A DNA stretch of 64,000 bases from Epiperipatus broadwayi (Eukaryota > Onychophora > Udeonychophora > Euonychophora > Peripatidae), in assembly GCA_028023455.1 (NCBI GenBank), contig JAQFVV010012416.1, positions 1,041,001 through 1,105,000 of the forward strand. The letters are read 5' to 3'. The notes beneath the pieces were generated by a model. The model searched no databases and was not told the origin of the DNA. It was given only the letters and a program-made list of their open reading frames with translations. The translations under genes were made by a program, and so were the position numbers. Below, in pieces: positions 1-11,995 of the stretch. Each line of letters begins with the position of its first letter. Within the stretch, counting starts at the first letter, position 1.

Positions 1-1865
1 ACTGTATTTGATATTTTAAGAGTTGATAAAAAAAGATTAGCAGTTATATAGAAAATAAATAATCGGTCACCTTTTCAGAATTGAATAACATTTATAAAAT
101 AAATAAGGTTTCAAAGCATTAATTAGCTTGAGTTCTGTATTCATCCTGGGTAGAAAATCCAGAGTTAAACAAATAACAAATAGTTATACTAAAAATGAAC
201 CTAAAATGTTGATTCGTAAAAAAAAAAACAATCTGGCGAATGTATTAATTAATAATGCATTATGTTTTTAAAAGGGATGTTAATAACCTTGCTTCATGAA
301 GGTTTACTTAAAAATGACAGAAAAGATATTTATAAATTAAGCTTGCCAGTTTGTTTGAGGTTGGCATATTAATAATAAAAGCACACATATAAAATCAAGT
401 AATAAATAAATGACCGCACCAAGTTAAAGAAAGTTAGAGTATATGAGGGAGATTAAATTTGTAGAAATAATTTAAGAGCAATTTACATATTATATTAGAA
501 ATAAAGTTAAATAATACATTAGGAGAAGTAGTCTTGATAATAGAGATTGAGATTAGTTAGACTAGCTTTACTTGCAGCTTGAAAATTTACCTTGCACCAA
601 TTTAAGAGTTCATATTTCAAAGTCTGCTCATGCATGGCAATTGATTCTTAAATAACAGCAAGATTTTATTCAGCATTTCCACAATTCTCCAGTCAGGCTC
701 TTACTTCATTCTACAGGAGCATGATATAACGGCAGAGGAAGATGACCCTCACGGGTGAGAAAGGTTATGAGATTTCTATGCTTACATTTTAAACCAGCTT
801 GGATTATGTTCACTGCAGTTCTTTCAATAGTAAATTTATCTCAATTTAAAATCCAGCCATTTTATACCCTGCTCAAGTATTTCTGGAATGCTTTTAATTA
901 CTTAGTTCATTGTTTTTGAAAGATGCAACTGTTAGATAACGTCCAAAAATAAATTCAAATCTATTTCCAGATTAGAAATAGATTTGACAAAAATGTTTAT
1001 AACAAAGAAAATATTTAATCTTAATCCCATTTTAAGTAAAAACTTTAATTAAAAATACCTTCTCCAGATTAAAACAATAGTGTTTCCAACCCTTTAAATT
1101 ATTAGACAATTTACAATTACATCTTCCATTTTGGATTTAAAAAGAAAAGTATAGTTTAAGAGGAAAAAAGTATTTTGAAAGAAAAAGTTTAAAGAACGAC
1201 ATATAATAAAATATTTAAAAATCAATATTGTTAGTAAGTTTTTGCTCCTATATATATATATATATTTGAGCCATACCTATAATACTTTAATAAAAAAGAA
1301 TTAATAATTAATAAAAAGAATTAATAATAATTAAAAAAAATGTTATTGAAAGTTAAAATTTATAAATTTTTAGGCATGCATCTTAGATATATACATAAAA
1401 TATATATACCCGACAAAGGGGTTTGAACATAGGTTAGTAGGTGGAAACATGCACAATCTTAAACTAAGATTGACTGCTTCAATATAAAAAGAAGAATGAT
1501 ATAAAAATCCGTTTAAAAAATGTATTACTAAATTCTATAAAGTGATACAAAAATGAGGCAGTGCTGATATAGAGAAATATAAGTATGAATTGGAAACAGA
1601 AGTTATAGAAGTCTCAAAAGTATAAAACAATATCTTAATATTGGAAAAAAGTTAATTCACTAATAAGAAAATAATACTATTACTAAAAAGAGGGATGATA
1701 TCATGAAATAAGTGGAAGAATTCTACCAAGAATGATAAAATAAAAGAAGACAAGAAAACAAAATAGGCCCTATAATTACAACCACACATCACCATTTCCT
1801 CTGCTTACACAAGTTGTTAGAATAGTGTGATCTTATGTGATATGACTATTCCTTTATTAAAATCA
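1..1865. other. AT-rich non-coding stretch
   Basis: No gene, tRNA or recognisable transposon is visible. The sequence is mostly A/T runs with a short (TA)n tract near 1250. It could be intergenic or intronic; nothing decides which. Confidence 0.5.
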
Positions 1866-2880
1866 GAAATTTCTCAGCCAATATGTCCAAAAAAAATCTG
1901 TTAACCACCTTATCTTCCCTTTCTATTCCGCACTCTTAAGTTTTTCCATATTTCTTTCTATCCTGCTCTATCCCATTTCCACAACATCATCTTTGTCCAC
2001 TCCTTGGCCTTTGTACCTAGATCTCCCTAAGACCAATAACCCACTTTCTGTACAATCACTTGGTATATATTTATTCTCCCACAATTTCATTATTTGTAAT
2101 TTTTCTGCTTGTAAGCATTTACATTCTATTAGCAAATGCCTAATATTTTCCATGCCTTCCTTACATAACCTGCAGGCTAAATCACCCATATTTCTCCATT
2201 TATGCATATATTCCCTTGTTGTTAGTGATCCTGTTCAAGTCTTAAATAGTAAACTGCTTTTCCTGCTATTATCATAAATTAATTCACATCCAATATATAT
2301 ATAAGTTCTTTTTATTCTCCATACTAGTTCTTCATCTTTCCAGCTCCCTATTTTTTATTAATACATCTATTCTTCTACCCCAATCTTTGCCACTATAATG
2401 TTCAATAATCCTTCTAACACAATCATCCCACTCTTTGTACAAGTATACTGACATAATGTCTTTATTCAAATCTTGCATACCATACTACCTTTCTCACCTA
2501 TGTTGCCTGCCCTTTTTCCTAACCCAATCAAATATTATTTTGGCTATTTTCTTACTATCCATAAATTGCCATCTACCAAACATTTTCATTTTACTTTTTG
2601 TACTTTTCACATAAAAAACTTGACCATCCAATTTCTCCTTGAATTGCCTCCATTCTACCCACACATTTGCATCTAAAATATTCTTCCTACTTCTCTTTGT
2701 GCTTTTTCTAAGGAATCTAACAGCCCTTTACTAACATATAATGCATCATTAGTATGGTTAACTCCACTATTGTCACTCCCATCCATACAATTCTTACTAG
2801 ATATATTTATTATATAAAAACACTGTTGATTTCTTTATCAGCCTCCTTCTTTTCTTTGCTTCATTTATCAATTTTTTTCA
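1866..2880 (-). mobile_element. LINE 3' portion, minus strand (CCHC-tailed family, copy 1)
   Basis: Read on the minus strand, this matches the LINE at 35.5-37.5 kb from just after its reverse-transcriptase core (around 36203 there) to its 3' end. The clearest remnant is the C-terminal zinc-knuckle segment at 1968-2207, containing CRLCKEGMENIRHLLIECKC, i.e. C-x2-C-x8-H-x5-C. Such a knuckle after the RT domain is typical of several non-LTR retrotransposon clades. The upstream part is broken by stops and frameshifts. The copy is cut at its 5' side by the foldback element at 2887-3159. It is inactive; I could not assign a clade. Confidence 0.75.
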
Positions 2881-2886
2881 CATTCA

Positions 2887-3159
2887 ACAAACTCTCCATA
2901 CAACACCACCCAGTGCAAGACATAATAATCAATGGATGCAAAAATGTTTGTCATAAAATCCCTATCTACTACCTATTCATCCAATATACCCAAACTAATT
3001 TCAAACTTGTTGCTCCTCTCTGATGAAAGCTACAAGATAGAAACTAGTCTGGGGATATTGAATGAATAAGCACTAGATAGGAAGTTTATGCACAAACCTT
3101 CTTGTATTCATTGATTGCTATGGCTAGCGCTGTATGGTGCTACTGTATGGAGAGTTTGT
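2887..3159. mobile_element. Foldback family A, copy A1
   Basis: A palindromic element of about 273 bp. Its left end (acaaactctccataca) is the inverted complement of its right end (tgtatggagagtttgt), and inner segments also pair. The core contains the family A block 'agtctggggatattg'. It lies between two oppositely oriented pieces of the same LINE. No clear target-site duplication was found and it lacks the family's conserved 3' tail. Confidence 0.7.
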
Positions 3160-3345
3160 CAGAGTTGACAAAGTTTATATTGTGGAAATGGGATGGAGCA
3201 GGATAGAGAAGAATATGGGGGAAACTTAGGTGGTGAATGGAAAGAAAAGATAAAGTGGCTAAAAGGTTTCTCTCGGAATAGGGCTGACAGATTCCTGACT
3301 CCAAAGAAAGAGAAGCCACAGTGCTTTGCATCACATCACATTACA
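3160..3345 (+). mobile_element. LINE 3' end, plus strand (CCHC-tailed family, copy 2)
   Basis: This matches the 3' end of the LINE at 37228-37400: a 'gagttgacaaag' start, a diverged last coding stretch, 'agattcctgact', and a 3' tail made of catcacat repeats. It faces the minus-strand copy at 1866-2880. Both pieces contain the 3' end, so this is not a single 5'-inverted insertion but two copies. Confidence 0.65.
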
Positions 3346-3549
3346 TTGTTTTCAGGTAAAACATGCAATCAAATCTAAGGAAGAATATAAAAGTTTCAGG
3401 AAATAATGTAATTATTACAGATATTTCAAAAGAAGCAGGTAAAGAAATAGAGATATTCCCTGCATAGCTATATACCAAATATCTAAATGGTAAAAGTGTG
3501 TCAAATCATTAAAAAATGAATGGTAATAATGATATTTAAAAAAGATTAA

Positions 3550-4805
3550 AAAGAAGATAACAAAATTGCAGGCCTAACAGTCTTATGGCAGTGATATACA
3601 AGATCTTTACACAAATCATTACAACTTATCTACAGAAAATTTTGGACTCAGACTAAATAAAAAAAACAACTAGTTATATTTAAAAGTGATTTTAACACAG
3701 TAGATTACATATAAATGTTTAAAAAAAATATAGTAATGTCTAATGAATGTGAGTTGGTATATATGTCTTTGGATGTGTAGATTATGAAAAGGCATTTGAC
3801 TCTATAGGCATTTCCATGGTGATTATAACTTTGGAACATGGAATATTTATTAACAGTAATTATTAGAGTATATGATAATACAAAAAAAAAAAAAATTAAC
3901 ATTAATATAGGCCCATAATGAAACTGACATGTCTACAAAACATTTTAGTTTTACAGCTTATATTTTACAATTTAAAATAGGAAGCTAGGGGAATAAAAGT
4001 TAATAGATATTATTTAAATCATCTAGATTTTTGTAGATGATGAGTTTTGCAAATAATGCTTCAGACTTTCAAAAAATGTTCGAAAGCTAACAACTGAGAA
4101 CAGAAAAAAGCAGGATTAAAGATAAAATTGAAAAAAAATCTGAAGTAAAGTACAATGGCTTTTTACTAAATGAGGAAATGATTGTATTGGCTTTAACGCA
4201 AATTGATGAAGTTATTAAACTAATAAACAATACTAATATTTGGCTTAGCGCTTTAGGGATGTGTTAGCTCCCATATTCATAGGAAATAAAGATTGATAAT
4301 AATAGTTAGAAGTTAGCAATTACACATAACTTTACCAGAATATTAATAAGATGGAAATATAATGGTTAAAAATAATTAAAGAATTAAACCTGGAGGAAGC
4401 ACTTTTAGTAGAAGTAACTTAATATTCAAAGGAAATATGTCTAAGTGCTTACACATGGATCTGAAACATGGATTCACAACACAAGGGCAATACAAAGACT
4501 TCATATGAGACAAAAATGTATTGAGAGATATCTGTTGGAAGTAAACGAGAAAGGATTGAAAGCTAAATATACAGGTGAGAGAACAGAATAGGCATTATTA
4601 TTATCATCAAAGAATTTTCGGCTGGAAATATTCTTAAAAATAATAATAATTGGATAATTGAAGTCTTAAATTGGATCCTAAGAGATTGTGAAAGACCTAG
4701 AAAGAGACCATGTGTGAGATGAATGGATAAGAAAATTTGCCAGAATATTGTGTGGTGGATTCGAAAAACTGGATTAAACTCGAAAAGACTTTCACTTTGC
4801 ATTCT
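3550..4805 (+). pseudogene. Decayed RTE-like LINE reverse transcriptase
   Basis: Three-frame reading recovers RT landmarks in order. At about 3564-3640 there is a diverged block ending LMAVIYKIFTQIITTYLQK (the NYRPISLL region). VDYEKAFDSI lies at about 3770-3805. A region like NHLDFADD, now broken by stops, is near 4017-4040. A thumb segment and the WIPRDCERPRKRP-like 3' segment lie near 4670-4720. These motifs and their spacing match RTE-type LINEs. Many stops and frameshifts, plus poly-A slippage, make it a fossil. The 5' endonuclease is not recognisable. Confidence 0.65.
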
Positions 4806-5560
4806 GAGTAATAATATTTGAAAATAATGATTTTATTTTTAATTTCTTTGTAATTTGACATCAAAAACATGAAAAATTAATATTTTTGTATTACATATAT
4901 TACGAAAACTATTTTAATATATACTTATTAAATACAATTTGACAAAAAAATGTATGAGAAAGTTAAAATATTATTTTTTCTATTTTAAAATGTATTCTTT
5001 TGTCGTATTTACTTTCACTGATCCTTCTATATACGGTAACTAAACGTTCTGGTCGTGTATTTATATATCTGCAAATGTGTTTCGATAACAGTGATGAATT
5101 ATAGAATCGCTTAAGTTTAGCGATTTACTTATCTAAATCAAACGCATGCGAGGAGACGGTATGACTAGCACAGTGCTTGTTTGTCTGCATTCTTTTTAAA
5201 ATATTAAAAGATTTTACTAGCAGTAGAAAGGTAATAATTTAATGATGAGTAATCCTGGAGACGGTACATTAAGAGTGGAAAAATCCCAACCCTAGCGAAG
5301 ATTTGAATTCTCGTATAATTAGAACACAACTATTATTTCTACGTACAATATAAACACGCACATATATTCATATATGTCGAATATGTAAATACTTTTAAAT
5401 TGATACACAACATAATATAAATATTCATACGCGTAAGTAGTCATAGACATGTATATCGTAAAGTTCAAAATTATTCACACTTCTTTTTTAATCGACTTGT
5501 TTAATATGAATTTAAAATATGTAAAAACACTAAACTAGAGACTGGGGGGAGGGGAAGTAG
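4806..5560. other. AT-rich non-coding stretch
   Basis: No gene or repeat family recognised. Local CpG content rises slightly near 5110-5160 before the candidate exon region. Confidence 0.4.
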
Positions 5561-5575
5561 TTTTAAAAACGCTAG

Positions 5576-5779
5576 TCAGTCATCGCCTTCACCCACATAA
5601 CCCATCATTTTTATCAATCGATTACGCTTGACCAGAATAGCTTGGTGGACGCTCTGCCTTGCAGCAGTGGAATGTTTGGTTAGATCACGGATACACGTTT
5701 TTTTTTTTTTTTTTGTGTGCCGTCTCGCCAGAAGTAGACCTTTGACCTCAGAATATGATTGGTCTAGAGCGGGCGCCAT
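5576..5779 (-). CDS. Candidate small ORF or first coding exon, unknown product
   Basis: A 67-codon ORF that I do not recognise. Its base composition is clearly richer in G+C than its surroundings, and the start is ATGGCGCCC, a good initiation context. The predicted protein begins MAPALDQSYSEVKGLLLARR, has a basic stretch (KKKKK, encoded by an A run), then an amphipathic basic segment including RQSVHQAILVKRNRLIKMM, and ends with acidic GEGDD. Near the end, the minus strand has a possible donor (GG|GTGAAG), so it could be a first exon rather than a whole gene. The opposite-strand reading looks like a shadow. The lysines in the A run could be slippage-derived. Confidence is limited because no second exon was located. 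Confidence 0.3.
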   Translation of the reverse strand: MAPALDQSYSEVKGLLLARRHTKKKKKTCIRDLTKHSTAARQSVHQAILVKRNRLIKMMGYVGEGDD

Positions 5780-5799
5780 TATAATCAGGTTGATAAAGT

Positions 5800-7735
5800 T
5801 GACTTCTTACAACCTTTGTCGAATTAATCCAGAAAAGTCATTTTACCAAGCTGTTTTAAACAGTTTAAAATATTTTAATTTATTTTTCGAAAAAATGAAA
5901 CATTTTTTTGATATATATACATTTAGTTAAAAAAATGTTTTGCATGAAAAAAATTACTTTAAAAAAAAAGTCAAATTCAAGACAATTGTATTTTTCAATC
6001 CGTCTGTCAAATTTACAGATTATAAATAATGTAAAACAGTCTTATGCATTTATTAATAAAATCATTCAGACTGTTTGAAAACAATTATTGTGATCTAAAA
6101 TAATTGCTACTTTGGATAAGTATTAACTGACAATTAATTATATAGATGTTCTTTGTTTTGACAGGAAAGATTTTTATCAGCTTTTAAGACGGAAAAATAA
6201 TGATAAAATCATACCCCTGCAAGAAGCAAAAACAATCAAATTTTCTATTTTCAAATATTTTCCGATAGACAGATGTATAAACCCGCCCACTGTGTATACC
6301 TTTCTGTAGATATATGAACTCCAAGCGTACGTATTTATATTAACATGCGCACACACACTCATATTGAGCTTTATTTTTAAAAAATGTTTTTTAATAGAAC
6401 ATAATAATTGATGAAATCATAATTACATCTTTTGCTTTTATCACTTTAAATAATTATTAGTTCAATCATCTTTACCACTTTAAACTGCTATACTTTTGGA
6501 TATTAAATATCACAAAGTAAAGATGTTTACAAATACAATGAAAATTCATAATTTAAGTGAAAATAAAAAATACCGTATAATAATTACATAGACATTCGTT
6601 TCGTAAACATTATTGCGATTACAACTATTTCAGGAGTAATAATAGAATACACTTTTTTTCTATTTTTAAAAAATATATATTAATGGGCTCTGACTAAAAA
6701 TTATTAAAGAAGATCACATGATTCGCTACATAACCAGGATGAAATCCCCTGAGCTGGCCAATACTTGTTACATGTTATATTATGTAGACAAACTAATCTT
6801 TGAGAGCTGCGTTAGCTCACTTTAAGGTAAAAGTTTCTCCAATAATCTCTCATAGAGAATTAGTAACGGAGAACACGATACCAGGCTTGCCGTTATCTGG
6901 TGATGAAGATTTGGATAGAAAAAAAAGGGAGGCTTATGGAAAAGATAAATTGGATAGATATTAATCTATCCACAAATATTAAGACATTTAAATACTAAGA
7001 CATTTAACCTATAGATATATATAAAAGCAACATATATATAATAAATGTATGATTGCATCTCACACTTCCAAATAAAATAACAGCTATTTTAATTATAAAG
7101 AATTCTGGGTACTTTCAATTTGTGATTGGTGATCTTGAAGATGTAATTGTCAACAATGTTAGTTTTCTAAAAATTGAGTACTGTGTGTCTTGGTGTTTGC
7201 AGTTTAAAATTTTTAATTCATAACCGTTTAACCTTTTTAGCAGCTGACTCCATCTTTCGATTTTGAATAAGATCTAGTGAAAATAGGTTACATGTCCTCC
7301 ATATTTGAACGTTTTCTTTTTAGAATTAAACCTTTCTTCTATATAATATATTGATAATGTTAACATTATTTATTACAAATGTAAACTTTTAAGTGATAGG
7401 CAATTTAAAAATTAATATTTCACATTTTAAAAATTTGAAAATAAATATTTAAACGAAGTTCTAATATATAACAATGATGGTTGGCGTCATTGGATGTAAT
7501 TTATCTATTCAAAAAGTTACCAGAGCGAAATGTTATATTTTTGAATTTTATGTTATTAAAATAATTTTGAAAAAATATCTCCTTTACCATTTGATAAAAC
7601 CAATTTTATTTTACCCAATATAACCTGCTGCCCTTGCTGTAACAAACTTTTTTAATTGCCTTTTTAAAAATAAATTGTTTTCAAAAGGAATTTTCTATTA
7701 GTAAAATAGTTTTTAGTTTAAAAATAAATCTTTTA
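5800..7735. other. AT-rich non-coding stretch with one degenerate repeat
   Basis: No gene is seen. At about 6790-6920 there is a diverged copy of a dispersed repeat (family E here) also seen near 21.3, 29.95 and 46.3 kb. The rest is A/T-rich and featureless. Confidence 0.4.
6790..6920 (+). repeat. Dispersed repeat family E, copy 1
   Basis: Shares the blocks ctctcataga, gttagt/attagt, ggagaa and 'aggcttgcc.gttatc.ggtgatgaagat' with the sequences near 21331, 29948 and 46256. Ends are not defined and no target-site duplication was found. It may be part of a SINE body, but no tRNA promoter is clear. Confidence 0.4.
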
Positions 7736-7744
7736 TAAAAATAT

Positions 7745-8850
7745 ATAGAAGAATTGGAACTCGGACTTTCACATGACCCTCAACTATCCATGCTATCTCA
7801 TACTGCTGACACAACCGATCACACACACACATCAAAAATATAAACAATCACCGATATAAGTATTTCATGCTAAACCAGCACTCATCAGCAGGTCCAGATA
7901 ATCATCTCCACATTTATATACAATCAATGCTCAGCTTATATTAAGATAGCCAATCTTCATACTTTAATGGACAGGCTTCAAACCACTACACCCCACAACT
8001 CTTCAGCCAATGAGAAGGTTGGTACTAATGTGGGCTTTGAGCATTCCATTATCAGATTTTCAATGAAATGGATGGCTGAAGAGTTGTAGGGTGGAGTGAT
8101 TTGAAGCATGCCCATTAGAGTATGAAGATTGGCAATCTTAATATAAGCTGAGCTGTGATTGTATATATGTGTGGAGATGATTATGCACCAAGTGATGAGT
8201 GCTGGTTTAGCGCAAAATATATATATATATATATTGGTGATTGGTTACCTTTTTGACATGTATGTGATCAAGTGTGTTAGCAGTATGAGATAGCATGGAT
8301 AGTCAAGAGTCATGTAAAAGTGTGAGTTCAAATCCCTTATATATTACATATAGAAGGGCAGGTATGAAAAAGCCTGTATTGTAGAAAAAATTCATTGCAT
8401 ATGTATATAAGTGGATTATGTCCTGCACACGTGGGGTCAGATTGACTTATGGTCAACATGGGTATGATGAGAAGGTTGGCATGAATATGAGCTTTCAGCA
8501 TTTCATCATCAGATTTTCAATGAAATGGACAGCTGAAGAGTTGTAGGGTGGAGTGGTTTGAAGCCTGTCCATTAAAGTATGAAGGTTGGCTATCTTAATA
8601 TAAGCTGAGCATTGATTGTACATATGTGTGGAGAATGATGATCTGGACCAACTAACAAGTGCTGGTTTAACACAAAATACCAATATTGGTGATTGTTTAT
8701 CTTTTCGACATGTGTTTGATTGGGTGTATTAGCAGTATGAGATAGCATGGATAGTTGAGGGTCGTGTGAAAAAGTCTGAGTTCAAATCTCTATATATTAA
8801 TATAGAAATGCAGGTATGAAAAAGCCTGTATTGTAGAACAAATTCATATA
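7745..8850. mobile_element. Palindromic family B element, copy B1 (inverted arms plus extra arm)
   Basis: The left arm (about 7755-8020) and the right arm (about 8060-8340) are inverted complements. Shared pieces include the 'gctaaaccagcactcatca' block, 'cttcatactttaatggaca' and the start/end 'gactttcacatgaccctcaac'. A further copy in the same sense as the right arm follows at about 8460-8780, so the element reads left arm, right arm, right arm. The segment 'gcaggtatgaaaaagcctgta' occurs twice (near 8359 and 8812). No protein is encoded. A convincing target-site duplication was not found for this copy. Confidence 0.7.
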
Positions 8851-8854
8851 TTAA

Positions 8855-9539
8855 AAATATATAAAGAAATTAAAATGAAAATTACAATTATTCTTTAGAA
8901 ATCTAAATCTTTCAGTTATTTTCCCTCAGGCTAAAATACTCAGCCAATACGAAATTTCTCATTTCCGTTGGCTTCTAGACCATCTCCTTCATGACATTAT
9001 CATACAAAAGTCCATATAATGCAAACTTCTTTTTTTTTTCCAACTAATATATTAAAATTGTAACTGGGGAGGTAAAAGACGCATACCACAATGTATGGTT
9101 ATAGATAGATTTAAAACAACATAGAAAATATATAGCTATCACCGGACAATCGTAACACCCAAAACTGCCAAATCTGAGCTAGATTATAGCTACTGAAATT
9201 CAACCCATTAAACAGGCACATAAAATCTATTTTGAAAACAGACTAACAAATAATCATTTTTAATTTTCAAACTGCTTTGAAATTATGTTTGATATGTTAG
9301 ATAACATATAAATTTTAGATGTTTGCTAGGACATTTTATGGAGATTGTTTCTGTTTGCTATATCATAACATTATATCTTTGAATAATTAATTAAATAGTT
9401 CAGATAGTTCTTGTAATTTTTTTATATATATTATAAAATTGGATGGAATCTAGAAGTGTATTAAGATAAATTCTGTAAGGTATTATATTTTAATACAGAA
9501 AATAATAGATCCTCTTTAATTAATGCATTAATAAAATCT
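8855..9539. other. Non-coding stretch
   Basis: No gene, RNA or recognisable element; A/T-rich with short homopolymers. Confidence 0.4.
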
Positions 9540-9555
9540 TTATCTTAAAATACTT

Positions 9556-9669
9556 CTTCTTTTTTTTCATATGTCATAGCATCGGCCGGGACGCGAACCC
9601 ACACCCGTCTGCAACCAACTACTTGCTTGCAAGGCGGGTGCGATGACATCTCGGCTAACAACGCTTGAC
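9556..9669 (-). mobile_element. tRNA-derived SINE, copy 1
   Basis: The minus-strand sequence begins GTCAAGCGTTG and has an A-box-like segment, an anticodon-arm-like hairpin around CTTGCAAG, a B box (GGTTCGCGTCC) and an A-rich tail. It is flanked by perfect 16-bp target-site duplications (ttatcttaaaatactt at 9540-9555 and 9670-9685). This shows a LINE-mediated insertion. Four copies of the family occur in the window. Confidence 0.9.
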
Positions 9670-9685
9670 TTATCTTAAAATACTT

Positions 9686-10733
9686 TTAACTCACCAATTA
9701 TGTATTACCAAATTGAGTTGTTGTGAAAGTGAAGATACAATCTCTGAAAATATTTTGATTAAGATAGAATTTACAAGTTTTTTTCAATTAACAGCATATT
9801 CTTAAATGTAAGTTTGTTAATATTTGGAACTATAACTGATCCGTTAGCCAGCTTAAATATGTGTATAGCATAGATAAAACATCCCAGGAAGAAAAAAAAA
9901 AACCATTGATTAACAGGCAAATGTCCATAATTAGAATGTGAGAACTAATAACGTCTGCTCTCAAAAAGAAAAATACAGTTAAATAGTCAAAATAAGAGTC
10001 ATAGATCACATGACCCTATCTTTTAAACTTGTAAGTTATAAACAATGAGGATTGCCAATTCCTCAACAAGCTTTGTGATAAATGCTTAGCCAGAGCCAGC
10101 ACTTAAAATATCTCTGTCAGGACCCCCCCCCCCAAACCTCTGACCATGGTTTCATGCTTTGGCACTCCTCAGAGAGGTTCCAGGGTTGGTTCAGACACTA
10201 GATCTTCACTTAGTTTTAAAAAGTGATAATGAGCAAGCATTACTCTAAAATCCTTTGTTTTAGATTTCTTTTAATTTGTGAATTTTCAGATTTCAAGAAT
10301 AGACCTTTTATCTCCTCATTATAAATCCAAATTCTACTAAGACAAAAAAAAAAAAGGCAGATTCCTGAAATTAACTTCATTAATTTAAAGATACAGTGGG
10401 GCCATGAAACTATGATATATTTTGTTCCACGTTCCTCCCATGTGCAATGAAAATAGTATATTATAGATAACTTTTTGTTGATAAATAGTGATTAGAATAG
10501 AATGCATATTATTTACTATACTGTAAGTGCACAATAGATACATTTTAACACACATACACATATAAAGTGGGTGCATATATAAATTAAAATTACAGACAAG
10601 ATTTAAAATATATATATATAATAATGTAGTGATTAATAAGAAATTGAGAAAATACTTTTACATATACATTTACATAACTATGTATTCATGTTAAATAAAT
10701 TCAATAAAAAGTAATATTATAATAAAAAATTTT
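9686..10733. other. Non-coding stretch with a poly-C run
   Basis: No gene recognised. A run of about 12 C residues lies near 10128. The block 'accatggtttcatgctttgg' to 'ggttcagacact' (10141-10200) is higher in G+C but matches nothing else in the window. Confidence 0.4.
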
Positions 10734-11084
10734 ATAATAGTGATATTAGCGATTAAGCCAATGCATATGCGCTTTAAAGATAAATTATAAATGAATACTC
10801 TCACTTTTCCAAACACAAGATATAGTTTTTTTAGAAAAGATGGAATGAATCCACCCATCCTTTTGACCCAAACATTTATGTATTGGCAAATCTTAAGCAT
10901 ATGGAAATGAGAGCGTGAAGATGTTATGCAATCACTTTAAATTACATTTATTATGCTTGAATGAATGACGCTTGCGAAATCTTTACAATATACGATATCT
11001 TGTGTTTGGAAAAGTGAGAGTATTCATTTATAATTTATCTTTAAAGTGCGTGTACATTGGCTTAATCATTAATATCACTATTAC
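10734..11084. mobile_element. Foldback element, about 91-bp arms
   Basis: Bases 10734-10824 and 10994-11084 form inverted complements with few mismatches (for example 'actctcacttttccaaacac' against 'gtgtttggaaaagtgagagt'), separated by about 170 bp. No ORF inside. This is probably a small non-autonomous element; I saw only this one copy. Confidence 0.7.
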
Positions 11085-11780
11085 AGTATAAAAACATAGT
11101 GCTATATAAAATAATGTCTCAATAAAATGTATTATATATAATAGACAACAGAAATGTTGGATTATTAATCTGAAAACTGTTGATCAAAAGATCTTGAAAT
11201 TTCTGCAGCACACATGATTGTTGAATAAGAATGTGAAAGAGCATCTTTTTTTAAATATTTTTTTGAAAAAACACTGCGTTGGAAAGTTTTCTTTTCCTAT
11301 TTAAGTTATTAAATTCACCTTGCAATGATTTTAATATTTTGGTGATTTTCCATGTAAGAATAATGCTGCTTTCTATCATGGAATTATTTTCTATGGTTGT
11401 ATACAGCCATCTTTTACTTACAATTTTTTTGTCATTGGGTGTTACACATTCTGGGCTAAATTTTTGGTAAAGACTTAATGCTTTCTGATGCAATACAGAA
11501 TCATCAATCTTATGATTCATATTGTTAGGCATAGACTTAAAGCTTTATCAGATTTTGACCAAAATTGTTTATTACTTTGCTTGTAAGCAACAATAACATA
11601 AATCTGTTTGTTCCTCTATTATTTATCTAATAGACAATTCATTTTTTTAATATATATGTCCCACTTCCGAATAAGACCTCTTTCTTTTTTTAGTAAATCA
11701 AATAATTTTTATTTTCTTCTTTAATGAAAGTACTTTATGATTTTTTTACATTATCACTCATGATTCTAAAATAATAAAAA
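11085..11780. other. Non-coding stretch
   Basis: Open frames exist on both strands at 11251-11532, but they overlap and have no family features. No gene is called. Confidence 0.4.
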
Positions 11781-11995
11781 TAAATACTTTTATTTACTGT
11801 GTGTAAAAAGAAAAAATTGTTTCTTCAACCACAATTAGGTTTTTTAGATTTAACTGGGAGATTCAGAAATGAAGTCAACCTCTTGTTATAAAAAAAAAAA
11901 ATTGATTTAATTAATTTCTAAATCCCAATTGTGGTTGAAAAAATAATTATTATTTTTTCTTTTTAGTGCATGGTAAATAAAAGCATTTAATATAA
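11781..11995. mobile_element. MITE-like palindrome, family D copy 1
   Basis: Arms beginning 'aaatacttttattta' (left) and ending with 'taaataaaagcattta' (right) pair inwards to 'tcaaccacaattaggt' against 'cccaattgtggttga'. The same terminal and inner blocks occur in the larger copy at 42064-42382. No coding capacity. Confidence 0.6.

Noticed and set aside
5700-5765. A direct repeat of nuclear-receptor half-sites (DR1-like, gacctttgacctc) and an ATTGG box as a promoter
   Set aside because: They fall inside the candidate minus-strand coding stretch, so they are better explained as codons.
11251-11532. 93-codon minus-strand frame
   Set aside because: AT-rich composition, overlapping frame on the other strand, no motif or signal.
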